From Pelomonas sp051857475 (GTDB lineage: Bacteria; Pseudomonadota; Gammaproteobacteria; Burkholderiales; Burkholderiaceae_C), in assembly GCF_051857475.1 (NCBI RefSeq), contig NZ_JBPZGZ010000004.1:186001-250000 (forward strand): a stretch of 64,000 nucleotides of DNA, read 5' to 3'. Position 1 is the first letter of the stretch, and each line of letters begins with the position of its first letter. The notes below the pieces were generated by a model. That model did no database searches and was not told the origin of the DNA. It was given only the letters and a program-made list of their open reading frames with translations. The position numbers and the translations under genes are program-made. This document shows, piece by piece, positions 28,105-36,227 of the stretch.

Positions 28105-29550
28105 TCAGCGCGCGGAGGCGGTGTTCGTGTTCGTGAGGGCGTCGGCGGTCCAGCCGCCGCCGAGGCTGCGATAGAGGCGGATCCAGGCCAGGGCGTGTTC
28201 GGCGCGCACGCTGAGCACGGCGTCGTAGGCGGCCAGGGCGTTGCGGAAGGTGGTGTTGCGCTGCACACCGCTCTGCAGGCCGGCCTGGGCCTGGGAGTAG
28301 GAGCGCAGGGCGATGCCTTCCCACTCGCGCTTGACGGCGTCCACCTCGCGTTCGCGCTCGGCGCCGGCGGTCACGCGTTGCAGCGACTCTTCCACCTCGC
28401 TCGTGGCCACCAGCCATTGGGCCTGCAGCGCGGCTGCGGCTTCCTCGGACGCCGCCTTGGCCGCATCGCCAGCGGCCACCAGGGCGCCGCCGTCGAACAG
28501 CGGCAGGGTCAGGCTGGGGCCGAAGGACCACATCGAGCCGTGGCTGTTCTTGCCGCCCACGCGCAGCTGCGATTCACCGGCCATGGCGGCGAGGCTGAGC
28601 TGCGGGTAGCGCTGGGCATCGACGCTGCGCTGCTGCTGCACGGCGGCCAGCCAGCGCTGATGAGCGGCGGCGAGGTCGGGGCGCTGGGCCAGCAATTGGG
28701 CGGGCAGGGCGCTGACGTCGAAGCCCGGTGCCCGCGGCTGGGTGCGGCGCAGCTCGAAGCCTTGGGTGGCGATCTCGGGCGGCGCCAACTCGGCGGCCAG
28801 CGTGTCGGCCCGCTCGGCGCACAGCACGGCCAGGGTCTGCAGCGCGATCTGGGCTTCGGCTCGCCACTGGCTGCGGCCGGCGGAGGCCGCGGCGCGCTCG
28901 GTGTTCAACAAGGCGGCGTCGCTGGCGCTCATGAGGCCGGCCTGCTGCTGCAGGCGGCCCCAGCCGGCGATCTGCTCGGCGAAGCGCGTGTCGAGCTCGG
29001 CCGACTCTTCGTGGGCCTGGGCCAGGCGCAGTTGCACATAGGCCTGGGCGACATCGGCCGCCAGGCTGACGCGGGCGGCGTGCCAGTCGGCCGTCGCGGC
29101 GTTGGCCTGGGCGGCGGCGGCCAGTGCGGCGGCGCGCTGGCCGCCGAAGAGATCGATCTCCCAGCTGGCGCTGAATTGCGCGCTGGCCTGGGTGCTGTCC
29201 CCGGCCACCCCGTTCAGCGCGCGGCCGCGCTGGACCTGGGCACCGATGCCGCCCTGCGGCATCAGCCCCGCTCGGGCCTGGGCGGCGCCGGCCTCCGCCT
29301 GCCTGCGGCGCGCGGCCGCCTGTTCCAGCGTCGGGCTCTGGCTTTCCGCCCGCGCGATGAGGCGGGCGAGCAGGGGGTCTTCGAAGCTCTGCCACCACTG
29401 CGTCAAGGCGGCCGTGCTGCCGCCGTGAGGCAGGGGCGAGCGCCAGGCGGCGGGGATGGCGGCGGGCGTGGGCGGCGCAGCGGGTGGCGCCGTCATGCAG
29501 GCGGTCAGCAGGGCCAGCAGCGGCGCGGCGAAAAGGAGGCGTCGGTTCAT
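28105..29550 (-). CDS. RND efflux outer-membrane factor lipoprotein (NodT/OprM family)
   Basis: TolC-like channel of 481 residues. Signal peptide with lipobox LTAC (cleavage before C18) marks a lipoprotein, as in OprM. The helical-barrel repeats are visible (SPTLEQAAARRRQAEAGAAQARAGLMPQ, WEIDLFGG, AAAHQRWLAAVQQ). Placement of the channel gene before the adaptor and pump is unusual but consistent with one operon. The start ATG overlaps the regulator stop by 4 bp. Confidence 0.92.
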   Translation of the reverse strand: MNRRLLFAAPLLALLTACMTAPPAAPPTPAAIPAAWRSPLPHGGSTAALTQWWQSFEDPLLARLIARAESQSPTLEQAAARRRQAEAGAAQARAGLMPQGGIGAQVQRGRALNGVAGDSTQASAQFSASWEIDLFGGQRAAALAAAAQANAATADWHAARVSLAADVAQAYVQLRLAQAHEESAELDTRFAEQIAGWGRLQQQAGLMSASDAALLNTERAAASAGRSQWRAEAQIALQTLAVLCAERADTLAAELAPPEIATQGFELRRTQPRAPGFDVSALPAQLLAQRPDLAAAHQRWLAAVQQQRSVDAQRYPQLSLAAMAGESQLRVGGKNSHGSMWSFGPSLTLPLFDGGALVAAGDAAKAASEEAAAALQAQWLVATSEVEESLQRVTAGAEREREVDAVKREWEGIALRSYSQAQAGLQSGVQRNTTFRNALAAYDAVLSVRAEHALAWIRLYRSLGGGWTADALTNTNTASAR

Positions 29551-30188
29551 GGGGTCTTGGCGTGTTGGGCACGCTCGTAGGCGACGAGGGCGCAGCCCCA
29601 GTCGGCCAGGCGCTTGCAGGTCTGCTCGAGCAGGGGGTCGTCGGCCAGCAGTTCGGGGTGGAAGGCGTCCAGCATGGGCCGGGTCATGGAGTAGTCGTGG
29701 GCCATGGCCTGCAGGCCCATGGCGAGCTGGTGGATGGCGGCCGTGGGCTCGGCCAGGCCGGCGTGCTGGGCCAGCAGGCGGGCGAAGCGGTCGAAGATGG
29801 GCCCGACTTCCTGGGCCACCGTCTCCATGAAGATGGGGCTGGGCGCCTGCATCTCGCGGAAGAACAACTGGGCGCTGCAGGCGCCGTCGTCGAACAAAAA
29901 GGGCTGCAGGAAGCGGAGGATGGACTCGTGCAGGCTCAAGGCCGGGTCGTCGAAGCCGGCGAGCCGCTGCTGCAGGTCGACGACCGGCAGGCGCAGCACC
30001 TCGCGGTAGAGGCCGTCCTTGTCGCTGAAGTGGTAGTGGATGGCGCCCGGGTTGACGCCGGCGGCGGCGCAGATCTCGCGCGTCGTCACGGCGTCGACGC
30101 CGCGTTCGCCGAACAGGCGCATGGCCTCCTGAAGCAGGCGCTCGCGCGGTGGCAGGGGGGCGGTGGAAGAAGGCTTTTCAGCACGCAT
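29547..30188 (-). CDS. TetR-family repressor of the efflux operon
   Basis: Regulator of 213 residues when started at 30188 (MRAEKPSS); an ATG at 30209 would begin inside the operator palindrome and is less likely. The helix-turn-helix is DAVTTREICAAAGVNPGAIHYHFSDKDGLYREVL, the AcrR/CecR-like form. The C-terminal domain should bind the inducer, probably a pump substrate. It is the first gene of the pump operon, so expression is autoregulated. Confidence 0.9.
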   Translation of the reverse strand: MRAEKPSSTAPLPPRERLLQEAMRLFGERGVDAVTTREICAAAGVNPGAIHYHFSDKDGLYREVLRLPVVDLQQRLAGFDDPALSLHESILRFLQPFLFDDGACSAQLFFREMQAPSPIFMETVAQEVGPIFDRFARLLAQHAGLAEPTAAIHQLAMGLQAMAHDYSMTRPMLDAFHPELLADDPLLEQTCKRLADWGCALVAYERAQHAKTP

Positions 30189-30208
30189 GGGGGCGCACTG
30201 TAAAGCCA

Positions 30209-30226
30209 ACCAAGCGCTTGCTTGGT
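30209..30226. promoter_or_regulatory. TetR operator palindrome
   Basis: Perfect 7-bp inverted repeat ACCAAGC-GCTT-GCTTGGT located 20 bp before the regulator start and between it and the divergent lipoprotein gene. Size and position are typical of a TetR-family operator controlling the pump operon. Confidence 0.7.
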
Positions 30227-30416
30227 CGCGTTTTGTATCGTTTCTTATCGCCTCGCGACTGACGGCGGGCGACGCAAGGGCTCAGATCGGAGCTGCCGGC
30301 AGGGGGTGCTTCCGGCACGGGAACGGTCTTTGCCGGCCTGCAAGGGCGGCGTCGGCCGCAAGGCGCTGCCAGGCGATGGTGGCGTGAACCGCTTCATCAA
30401 CTCTGGAGAGTTCATC

Positions 30417-30899
30417 ATGAGCAGGAAATTCAACCCCTTGTCGACGGCCGTTGCCGTGGCGACCGCCACCCTGGTGATCGGCATCGCCGGCTGCGCTTCC
30501 ACGCGCACCAGCGAAGAAACCGCCGGCCTGTCGCGCGACGCGGACACCACCCCCACGCTGGCCCAGGCCACGCCGACGAATCCGCTGGACACGACCAGCC
30601 AGCCCAACCCGGTGGATACGACGACGGTGGCCATGCCGGCCGAGACGCCTGCCCCGGCTGCGCCGGTGGCGAGCATCGAGCCGCAGCCCACCACGATCAG
30701 CGAAGCCACGCCCGCGTCGCCGCCCGCGACGGATGTCAGCGCGGCGCCGGCCATGCCGGCCCAGACGCAGCAGCCCAGCACACCGGCCTATCCCAGCGAT
30801 ACGACGGCTTCGAGCACGGCAACGACCACCACGACCAACACCACAACCAGCAGCAGCAACGCCGACCAGGCCCTGGCGCCGCGCCCCGACCGCCACTGA
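30417..30899 (+). CDS. Small Thr/Pro/Ala-rich lipoprotein, unknown function
   Basis: Protein of 160 residues. Start at 30417 with CTGGAGAG upstream. The signal peptide ends with lipobox IAGC (C26), so it is a lipoprotein. The mature part is low complexity, dominated by T, P, A and S, with NPLDTTSQPNPVDTTT and a run of threonines near residue 140. No known domain seen. It is divergent from the TetR-pump operon, sharing the region with the operator, so co-regulation is possible. The stretch could span the periplasm or envelope as a flexible linker (inference). Confidence 0.7.
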   Translation: MSRKFNPLSTAVAVATATLVIGIAGCASTRTSEETAGLSRDADTTPTLAQATPTNPLDTTSQPNPVDTTTVAMPAETPAPAAPVASIEPQPTTISEATPASPPATDVSAAPAMPAQTQQPSTPAYPSDTTASSTATTTTTNTTTSSSNADQALAPRPDRH

Positions 30900-30910
30900 G
30901 GCGGGAGCGG

Positions 30911-31942
30911 CTAGGGCGCGAGCGCTTGATTGAGCGCTTGTGCCGGCCGCAGTGAGCCGACGTCGATGCCGCGCCAGTTGCGCAATTGCAAGTGGCTGTA
31001 GCTGTGTAGCAGCTCGTCCTCGGTCCTCAGCAGGGCTTGGGTGACGGCTGCGAACGCCGCTTCAGCCGCGCGCACGGCACCGTCGTCGATCTTCAGCGCG
31101 ATGCCGAGGCCGAGTTCCGGCAGGGCTGCGCAATAGACGCCCTCGGCGCCGATCTTGCAGAAAACGCGTTCGCCGTAGGCCTGCATGACGCGGGTGTCGA
31201 AGCGGTCCGTGCCGCCCACCATGAAGGGCGCGATGGCGGCTGCCTGGCGCAGCCTGCGCGCCGCGCGGGCATTGCCGTCCGACAAGCCGTGTCCGGTGCC
31301 GCAACGCGCAAACGCGAGCGCCAGTGAACGCAGGGGTAGGGCGAAGGTCGGAATGGAGCAGCCGTCGGTACCGCGAGGCGCTCGCTCGACGTCCATGCCC
31401 GTTGTTGCCGACAAGGATGCCGACACCTCGCGCATGACGGGGTGTTCCGCCGCCACGTAGCCGCGTGCGAACTCTGCCGGCTCGGCGCCGGCGTTGCGCG
31501 CCATCAGACAGGCCACGCAGACAAAGCCGCTGTGCTTGCCCGAGCAGTTGTTGTGCAGTGGCGTGGCGAGTTCGCCGCGCGCCACCATGCCGCGCAGCAC
31601 CGGGTCGCGGCTGGGCCATTGCGTGCCGCATTCCAGGGCGTCTGCATCGAGTGCCAGCTTGGCAAGCACTCCCGCGGCCGTGGCCACATGCTCGGGTTCG
31701 CCGCTGTGCGAGGCGCAGGCCAGGGCCAGCTCGGCGTCGTTCAGGCCGAAGCTCTCGGCCGCACCAGTCGCCACCAGCGGCAAGGCCTGCAGCAATTTAA
31801 CGGCCGAGCGCGGAAAGATGGGCCGGTCGATATCGCCCAGGGCCGTGTGCACGGCGCCCGAGGCATCGACGATGGCCAGGGCGCCGGCGTGGCGGGATTC
31901 GACGGCGCTGCCGCGCAGGACTTCGATGAGGACGGGGTTCAT
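30911..31942 (-). CDS. L-asparaginase II (Rhizobium AnsA-like family)
   Basis: Hydrolyses L-asparagine to aspartate and ammonia. The 343 residues match the class-3 (Rhizobium etli-type) asparaginases, not the E. coli type: FPRSAVKLLQALP with the SxxK-like pair, CASHSGEPEHV, NNCSGKHSGFVCV with conserved cysteine, and GTDGCSIP. The start is set at 31942 (MNPVLIEVLRG); an ATG at 31957 adds five residues. No signal peptide, so cytoplasmic. A strong hairpin with T-run lies just upstream of the start codon. Confidence 0.88.
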   Translation of the reverse strand: MNPVLIEVLRGSAVESRHAGALAIVDASGAVHTALGDIDRPIFPRSAVKLLQALPLVATGAAESFGLNDAELALACASHSGEPEHVATAAGVLAKLALDADALECGTQWPSRDPVLRGMVARGELATPLHNNCSGKHSGFVCVACLMARNAGAEPAEFARGYVAAEHPVMREVSASLSATTGMDVERAPRGTDGCSIPTFALPLRSLALAFARCGTGHGLSDGNARAARRLRQAAAIAPFMVGGTDRFDTRVMQAYGERVFCKIGAEGVYCAALPELGLGIALKIDDGAVRAAEAAFAAVTQALLRTEDELLHSYSHLQLRNWRGIDVGSLRPAQALNQALAP

Positions 31943-31961
31943 GCCGCCATCATCCATGAAG

Positions 31962-31994
31962 AAGAAAAGGCCCGATGCGCTCAGGCATCGGGCC
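31962..31994 (-). terminator. Strong terminator or attenuator directly before the asparaginase gene
   Basis: On the - strand a perfect 10-bp stem GGCCCGATGC/GCATCGGGCC (arms 31985-31994 and 31969-31978) with a 6-nt loop, followed by TTTTCTTCTTC. It lies 20 bp ahead of the asparaginase start and 125 bp after the reductase stop, so it either ends the reductase transcript or acts as an attenuator in the asparaginase leader. Confidence 0.7.
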
Positions 31995-32118
31995 CCGGTG
32001 TCGGTCAGCGCCTGTAGAGCAACTCTTCAGCTGCAACTCCGGCTCGCGACACTTCAATTTAGTCGAGTGGCGACGGCTGCACAGGTGAGAGAAGCCGCGT
32101 GCTGTCGTCGGCCAAGCC

Positions 32119-32781
32119 CTACGCAGCGAGTGCAGCGACGGTGAAGCGGGCGCGCAGATGGCGGGGCTGCTCGATCTCGTCGGCGATGGCCACGGCCAGG
32201 TCGGCCACCGAGATGCCGGCGGGGGCGTCGCCCGCCATCAGCAGCTGTTCGCCGCCGCTACGGTAGCCGCCGGTGCGCTGGCCCGGAGCCAGCAGGGCCG
32301 GCGGGCTCAGGAAGGTCCAGTCCAGCGCCGTGTTGCCGCGCAGGGTTGTCAGGTGGTCACGCGCGGCGCGGGCGCCCGGGACGATGTTGGGCGGTACATG
32401 GCCGGCGAACTCGGGGGTGTCGACCAGCTGCACACCGGGCGCCACAAAGAGGCTGCCGGCGCCGCCGACGACCAGCAGCCGCTTGACGCCGCTGGCCTCG
32501 ACGCCCTGGGTGATGGCCGTGGCGCCGCGCAGGAACTTGTCGTAAAGCTCGGTCTCGTTCCAGCCCGGGTTGAAGGCCGACACGACCGCGTCGTGGCCGC
32601 GCACCGCGGCTGCCACGGCGCTGGCGTCGTAGGCGTCCGTGGCGATGGCAGTCAGCCCGGCGCGGGCCTGCAGCTTGGCCGGGTCGCGCACCAGCGCGGT
32701 GACCCGGTGGCCACGTTGCAGCAGTTCGGCGAGGACGGCGCTGCCGACAAAACCGGTGGCGCCGATGAGGGCGATGTTCAT
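32119..32781 (-). CDS. NAD(P)-binding reductase, NmrA/YwnB-like
   Basis: Atypical short-chain dehydrogenase of 220 residues. The Rossmann motif GATGFVG lies at residues 7-13 and the strand LLVVGGAGSLFV later; length and layout match NADH-flavin reductase-like proteins (COG2910). Cytoplasmic. It is divergent from the LysR gene at 32884, which likely controls it. No substrate can be named. Confidence 0.8.
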   Translation of the reverse strand: MNIALIGATGFVGSAVLAELLQRGHRVTALVRDPAKLQARAGLTAIATDAYDASAVAAAVRGHDAVVSAFNPGWNETELYDKFLRGATAITQGVEASGVKRLLVVGGAGSLFVAPGVQLVDTPEFAGHVPPNIVPGARAARDHLTTLRGNTALDWTFLSPPALLAPGQRTGGYRSGGEQLLMAGDAPAGISVADLAVAIADEIEQPRHLRARFTVAALAA

Positions 32782-32813
32782 GGAGTTCTCCTAGGGGTTC
32801 AAAACGATGAATG

Positions 32814-32836
32814 AACGATATGGGCTTCACGATATG
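32814..32836. promoter_or_regulatory. Direct repeats in the reductase/LysR promoter region
   Basis: Two copies of ACGATATGG (32814-32822 and 32828-32836), 14 bp apart, lie between divergent start codons. A plausible binding site for the adjacent LysR regulator or part of overlapping promoters. Confidence 0.35.
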
Positions 32837-32883
32837 GCGATAAGACGGTCAAAATCGACAACACCTTGAAGCGATGCTTAAAG

Positions 32884-33807
32884 ATGGACGAACTCAAGCC
32901 CTATGCCGTCTTTGCCGAGACCGTGGCGGCCGGCTCCATGAGTGCGGCCGGGCGGCGTCTGGGCATGAGCGCCTCGGCCGTCAGCCAGACGCTGCGATCG
33001 CTGGAGCGCCAGATGGGCGTCACGCTGCTGCACCGCTCGACGCGCAAGCTGACGCTAACCGAGGCCGGTAAGCGCTGCTATCCGCATTGCCTGCGCCTGG
33101 TCGAGGCGGCGCGCGCGGCGGCGGAGTCGCTGGTTCATGCGCGCGATGCGCCCAGCGGCGAACTGCGCGTGGCAGCGCCCGTCGGCTTTGCCGCCCACAT
33201 CGCCCAGGCCCTGGCGCCGGTGCTGGCCCAGGCGCCGGGCCTGAGGCTGCGCCTGCTGGTGGACGACGCCATGATCGACCTCATCGATGAGCGCATCGAC
33301 ATCGCGGTGCGCGTCGGCCAGCTGGCCGACTCCAACTGGATCGCGCGGCCGCTGTGCGAGATCGAGATGATCCTGTGCGCAGCGCCGGCCTACGTCGAGC
33401 GCCACGGCCTGCCGGCCACGCCGGCCGACCTGCCTGGCTTCGACTGGATCGCCTGGGCCCGCGAGACCCAGGACGGCGGCGATGCCGCGCCGACCATCGC
33501 CCTGCTGCTGCATGGCGCCGGCGGCGAAAGCCAGCGCGTGCAGCTACCCGTGCGCGTCGCCAGCAACAACCACATGGCCTTGCAGCAGATGTGTGAGCAG
33601 GGCTTGGGGCTTGCCCGGCTGGGCTACGCCGACGTGCTGGCTCAGTTGCAGCGTGGCACGCTCGTGCACTTGCTGCCGCAATGGCGCATCACGCCGCTAC
33701 CGGTGGCTGCCGTGTCGCAGCGGCGCGAAGGTGAGCCGGCCAAGGTGAGGGTGGCGGTGGAGGCGTTGAAGCGTTACTTCGCGACGCTGCCAGGGCTGGC
33801 GACCTAG
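32884..33807 (+). CDS. LysR-family transcriptional regulator
   Basis: Regulator of 307 residues. The start at 32884 (MDELKPYAVFAET) is the usual LysR N-terminus; an ATG at 32866 would add six residues. Winged helix GSMSAAGRRLGMSASAVSQTLRSLE, then linker and two-lobed effector domain (GELRVAAPVGFA). It belongs to the CrgA/AaeR-like group by its DERIDIAVRVG segment. It probably controls the divergent reductase gene. Confidence 0.9.
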   Translation: MDELKPYAVFAETVAAGSMSAAGRRLGMSASAVSQTLRSLERQMGVTLLHRSTRKLTLTEAGKRCYPHCLRLVEAARAAAESLVHARDAPSGELRVAAPVGFAAHIAQALAPVLAQAPGLRLRLLVDDAMIDLIDERIDIAVRVGQLADSNWIARPLCEIEMILCAAPAYVERHGLPATPADLPGFDWIAWARETQDGGDAAPTIALLLHGAGGESQRVQLPVRVASNNHMALQQMCEQGLGLARLGYADVLAQLQRGTLVHLLPQWRITPLPVAAVSQRREGEPAKVRVAVEALKRYFATLPGLAT

Positions 33808-33866
33808 GTCTCGGCCTGCTGACCGTTGCTCTGCTCAGTGGGACGAGCGCCGGAATAGAAAAATCC

Positions 33867-34177
33867 ATGAAACCCTCCGGAAAGGGGAACTTCGCAATCC
33901 TTTTCATTCCGCCAACTGCTGCCGGAGGTGCCGCGAGGTTCGCCCATGCCGACCACATGGCTAAAGGCGCGTGGATTGGCCGCCAAGCAGGTGTCAAGGC
34001 TTGCGCAGGATGGCTGGTTCGAGCGCCCCGGGGCATGGCATCTACATCCTTACAGGGGATCAACTGGGCCGCGATGCCAGCTTGGTGAAGAGGGCTCTCG
34101 CGGACCACGGGCTGGGTCGGGATGCTTCAGTGCGCCGCCACCGAGGCATGGCTCTGACAGAAACTGCGAAACTTTGA
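33867..34177 (+). pseudogene. AbiEi-type antitoxin N-terminal domain remnant, frameshifted and truncated
   Basis: Reading across frames gives a winged-helix segment VPRGSPMPTTWLKARGLAA, then KQVSRLAQDGWFERPG, then HGIYILTGDQLG. This strongly resembles the N-terminal domain of AbiEi antitoxins (PRG..., WL..G, GW.E..G.G.Y...GD). Two single-base insertions, each in a GGGG run (33884-33887 and 34030-34033), break the frame; removing one G from each gives one frame from ATG 33867 to TGA 34175-34177 of about 103 residues. The family is usually 200-280 residues, so the C-terminal part is missing, and no AbiEii toxin gene follows. Either a decayed gene or sequencing errors in homopolymers plus truncation. 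Confidence 0.5.
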
Positions 34178-34233
34178 GGCAGTCCGGAGCGCTGGCCTCG
34201 AAGGCGTTCCTCTTTGATACAGCCTGGTTGTAT

Positions 34234-34275
34234 CACCATTTTGGACAAAGACCTCTCTTTATGTCCATAATGGTG
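34234..34275. promoter_or_regulatory. hipBA operator inverted repeat
   Basis: Arms CACCATTTTGGAC (34234-34246) and GTCCATAATGGTG (34263-34275) are inverted repeats matching at 12 of 13 positions, separated by 16 bp. The position just before hipB fits binding of two HipB dimers for autorepression. Confidence 0.6.
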
Positions 34276-34302
34276 AACGTTTCGTCCATTCCGGCCGAAC
34301 CA

Positions 34303-34644
34303 ATGCCCAGCAAACCTCCCGTCATATTTCCCCAGGAGCAGCGCATGCTCGCTGCGCTGGGCGAGCGCGTGCGTCTTGCCCGGTTGCGCCGCAAGCTGAC
34401 CACCACCACGGTGGCGCAGCGAGCCGGCATTTCCCGTACCTCGCTGTACAACGTCGAAGCTGGAGATCCCGGCGCGACGCTAGGCACGTATCTGCGAGTG
34501 CTTGCGGTACTCGGGTTGGACAAGGACATCGACAGGGTGGCAGCCGACGATCAGGTCGGGAGGAAGCTGCAGGATCTCCAGATGGATTCCCCGCCGAAGT
34601 CCGGACGTACTGCCGCCGCCATCAAGCGTGGGAGCGCGAAATGA
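34303..34644 (+). CDS. hipB: HipB-like Xre-family antitoxin/repressor
   Basis: Helix-turn-helix antitoxin of 113 residues that would bind and neutralise HipA and repress the operon. Xre domain from about ALGERVRLARLRRKL through VAQRAGISRTSLYNVEAGD to YLRVLAVLGLDKDID. The start at 34303 is chosen because the ATGs at 34261 and 34270 lie inside the operator repeat; an earlier start would add up to 14 residues. No clear ribosome-binding site is seen for any of them. The stop overlaps the hipA ATG by 4 bp. Confidence 0.82.
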   Translation: MPSKPPVIFPQEQRMLAALGERVRLARLRRKLTTTTVAQRAGISRTSLYNVEAGDPGATLGTYLRVLAVLGLDKDIDRVAADDQVGRKLQDLQMDSPPKSGRTAAAIKRGSAK

Positions 34645-35984
34645 GCGGTTCGGATCTGGAGGTTTGGCTCGACAGCGACCTGGACGAGATGCGCCGCGTC
34701 GGCACGCTTTCCCATGACCGGGGTCAGGTTCGCTTCAGTTACGACAAGGCGTGGATCAGGGACGCGAAGGCGTTCATGGTTGATCCGGACCTCTCCCTGG
34801 ATGAACAACCCTTCTTCCCGAAGCCAGAGGCCGGGAACTTCGGCATCTTCCTGGACTCGTCGCCGGACCGTTGGGGCCAGACGCTGATGAAGAGGCGCGA
34901 GGCACTTCAGGCAAAAGATGCCAATGAGAAACCTCGAACGCTGTACGCATGGGACTTCCTCATCGGTGTCCAGGACTTCACTCGGCAGGGTGCACTGCGG
35001 TTCCGAATCGAAGGCACCGACGAATTTCTTGGTGACGAGAAGATGGCGGCGCCACCGGTGACGAGCCTGCGCGAGCTGGAGTCCGTTGCGACGCTTCTGA
35101 CGAGTAAGCGTATCGACGACTTGGACGCACTGCGCCGCTGGCTCGCGGTGCTCGTAGCGCCGGGCGCGTCGTTGGGCGGTGCCCGGCCCAAGGCAAACTT
35201 CTCGGAGCAGGATGGCGCGCTGTGGATCGGCAAGTTCCCATCTCGCGACGATGACCGCGACATCGGTGCCTGGGAAGCGGTGATCCACACGATGGCCGAC
35301 AAGTCTGGAATCGATGTTCCGCCCGCCAAGGTGGTCCGACTGAACAACGAGTTCCACACCTTCTGCGTCCAAAGATTCGATCGCGCCGAAGGCAAGCGGC
35401 GCTTCTACGCCTCCGCCATGACGCTGCTGCGCCGAGACCAGAGCGAGGGCGTCAGCTACCTGGAATTGGCCCAGTTCCTGAGGACGGTCGGAGATCCGGC
35501 GCACGTGGCCAGCGACCTGGAGCAACTCTTCCGCCGGGTCGCCTTCAACGTCGCGGTTGGCAATCGTGACGATCACCTCCGAAACCATGGCTTCCTGCTC
35601 GGCAAGGAAGGCTGGCGGCTTTCCCCCGCTTTCGACGTCAATCCAAACATCGACAAGGCCGAGCATGTGCTGAGCATTGACGACTCGGACAACCGGCCGA
35701 GTCTGGCCACGGTGCTGACGACGGCCGAGTTCTATGGCCTCACAACGGACCGCGGTGCTGCCATTGTTGAGGACGTGGCCAGCGCGGTCGACGGGTGGGC
35801 AGATCTTGCGCGCAAGGCCGGGATCTCGGGCGCAGACATCGCGGTCACTGCGGCCGCGTTTTCAGCGCATCGAGAGTACCGCGAGAACGCCGCGAATACG
35901 CCCGTCACTCCCGTGCGGGCAGCGCCCAAATCGCGTCGGCCCCCGCCAGGTGAACTCGATCGCCGAGTTCGCCATCGACGCTGA
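34641..35984 (+). CDS. hipA: HipA-family serine/threonine kinase toxin
   Basis: Kinase toxin of 447 residues; E. coli HipA phosphorylates glutamyl-tRNA synthetase and induces dormancy. Visible parts: N-terminal subdomain with FGIFLDSSPDRWG, the ATP-loop region GASLGGARPKANF, FCVQRFDR, catalytic loop N308-R-D310-D-H-L-R-N matching the HipA aspartate loop, and LSPAFDVNP for metal binding. The core ends near SAHREYREN (about residue 415); the last 30 residues are Pro/Arg-rich and atypical. Codon use is less GC-biased than neighbouring genes, consistent with transfer. ATGA overlap with hipB. Confidence 0.9.
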   Translation: MSGSDLEVWLDSDLDEMRRVGTLSHDRGQVRFSYDKAWIRDAKAFMVDPDLSLDEQPFFPKPEAGNFGIFLDSSPDRWGQTLMKRREALQAKDANEKPRTLYAWDFLIGVQDFTRQGALRFRIEGTDEFLGDEKMAAPPVTSLRELESVATLLTSKRIDDLDALRRWLAVLVAPGASLGGARPKANFSEQDGALWIGKFPSRDDDRDIGAWEAVIHTMADKSGIDVPPAKVVRLNNEFHTFCVQRFDRAEGKRRFYASAMTLLRRDQSEGVSYLELAQFLRTVGDPAHVASDLEQLFRRVAFNVAVGNRDDHLRNHGFLLGKEGWRLSPAFDVNPNIDKAEHVLSIDDSDNRPSLATVLTTAEFYGLTTDRGAAIVEDVASAVDGWADLARKAGISGADIAVTAAAFSAHREYRENAANTPVTPVRAAPKSRRPPPGELDRRVRHRR

Positions 35985-36152
35985 GTAGCGTCAGATCCCA
36001 GGGCCTGATTTGAGCCGGCCCAGAGCGTAGTCGTACGCGTTTCGGGATTACGTTTGGCCCACTTTGGACCACTTCGTATTCCCGTCATATCCGTACGCAG
36101 GCACCTGTACCCGTCTCCCGCGCCCGAAGGTGGCGTAAGTCGTTGATCCATC

Positions 36153-36197
36153 TGGCGTGCCCGGTTGGGATCTAACCAACAACCCCTGCCTTCGGAG
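36153..36197 (-). other. 3' half of a tRNA-Arg(CCG) gene, attachment-site-like fragment
   Basis: Read on the - strand the 45 bases follow tRNA numbering 32-76: anticodon loop CTCCGAA (anticodon CCG), stem half GGCAG, variable GGGTT, T-stem GTTGG, loop TTAGATC, T-stem CCAAC, acceptor CGGGCAC, discriminator G, CCA. Only T-loop position 56 departs from the tRNA consensus (A for C). The D-arm and 5' acceptor half are absent. Such 3' halves are the usual footprint of tRNA-targeting integrases (attR). No intact partner tRNA or integrase is in the window. Confidence 0.55.
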
Positions 36198-36227
36198 AGC
36201 CGCCCTGACTGTTGGCGCCGGATGGCT

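Noticed and set aside
34261..34302. Earlier starts for hipB at 34261 and 34270
   Set aside because: They lie inside the operator repeat and lack ribosome-binding sites; kept only as alternatives.
35985..36152. Space between hipA and the tRNA fragment
   Set aside because: No frame with a recognisable protein and no integrase remnant could be identified.
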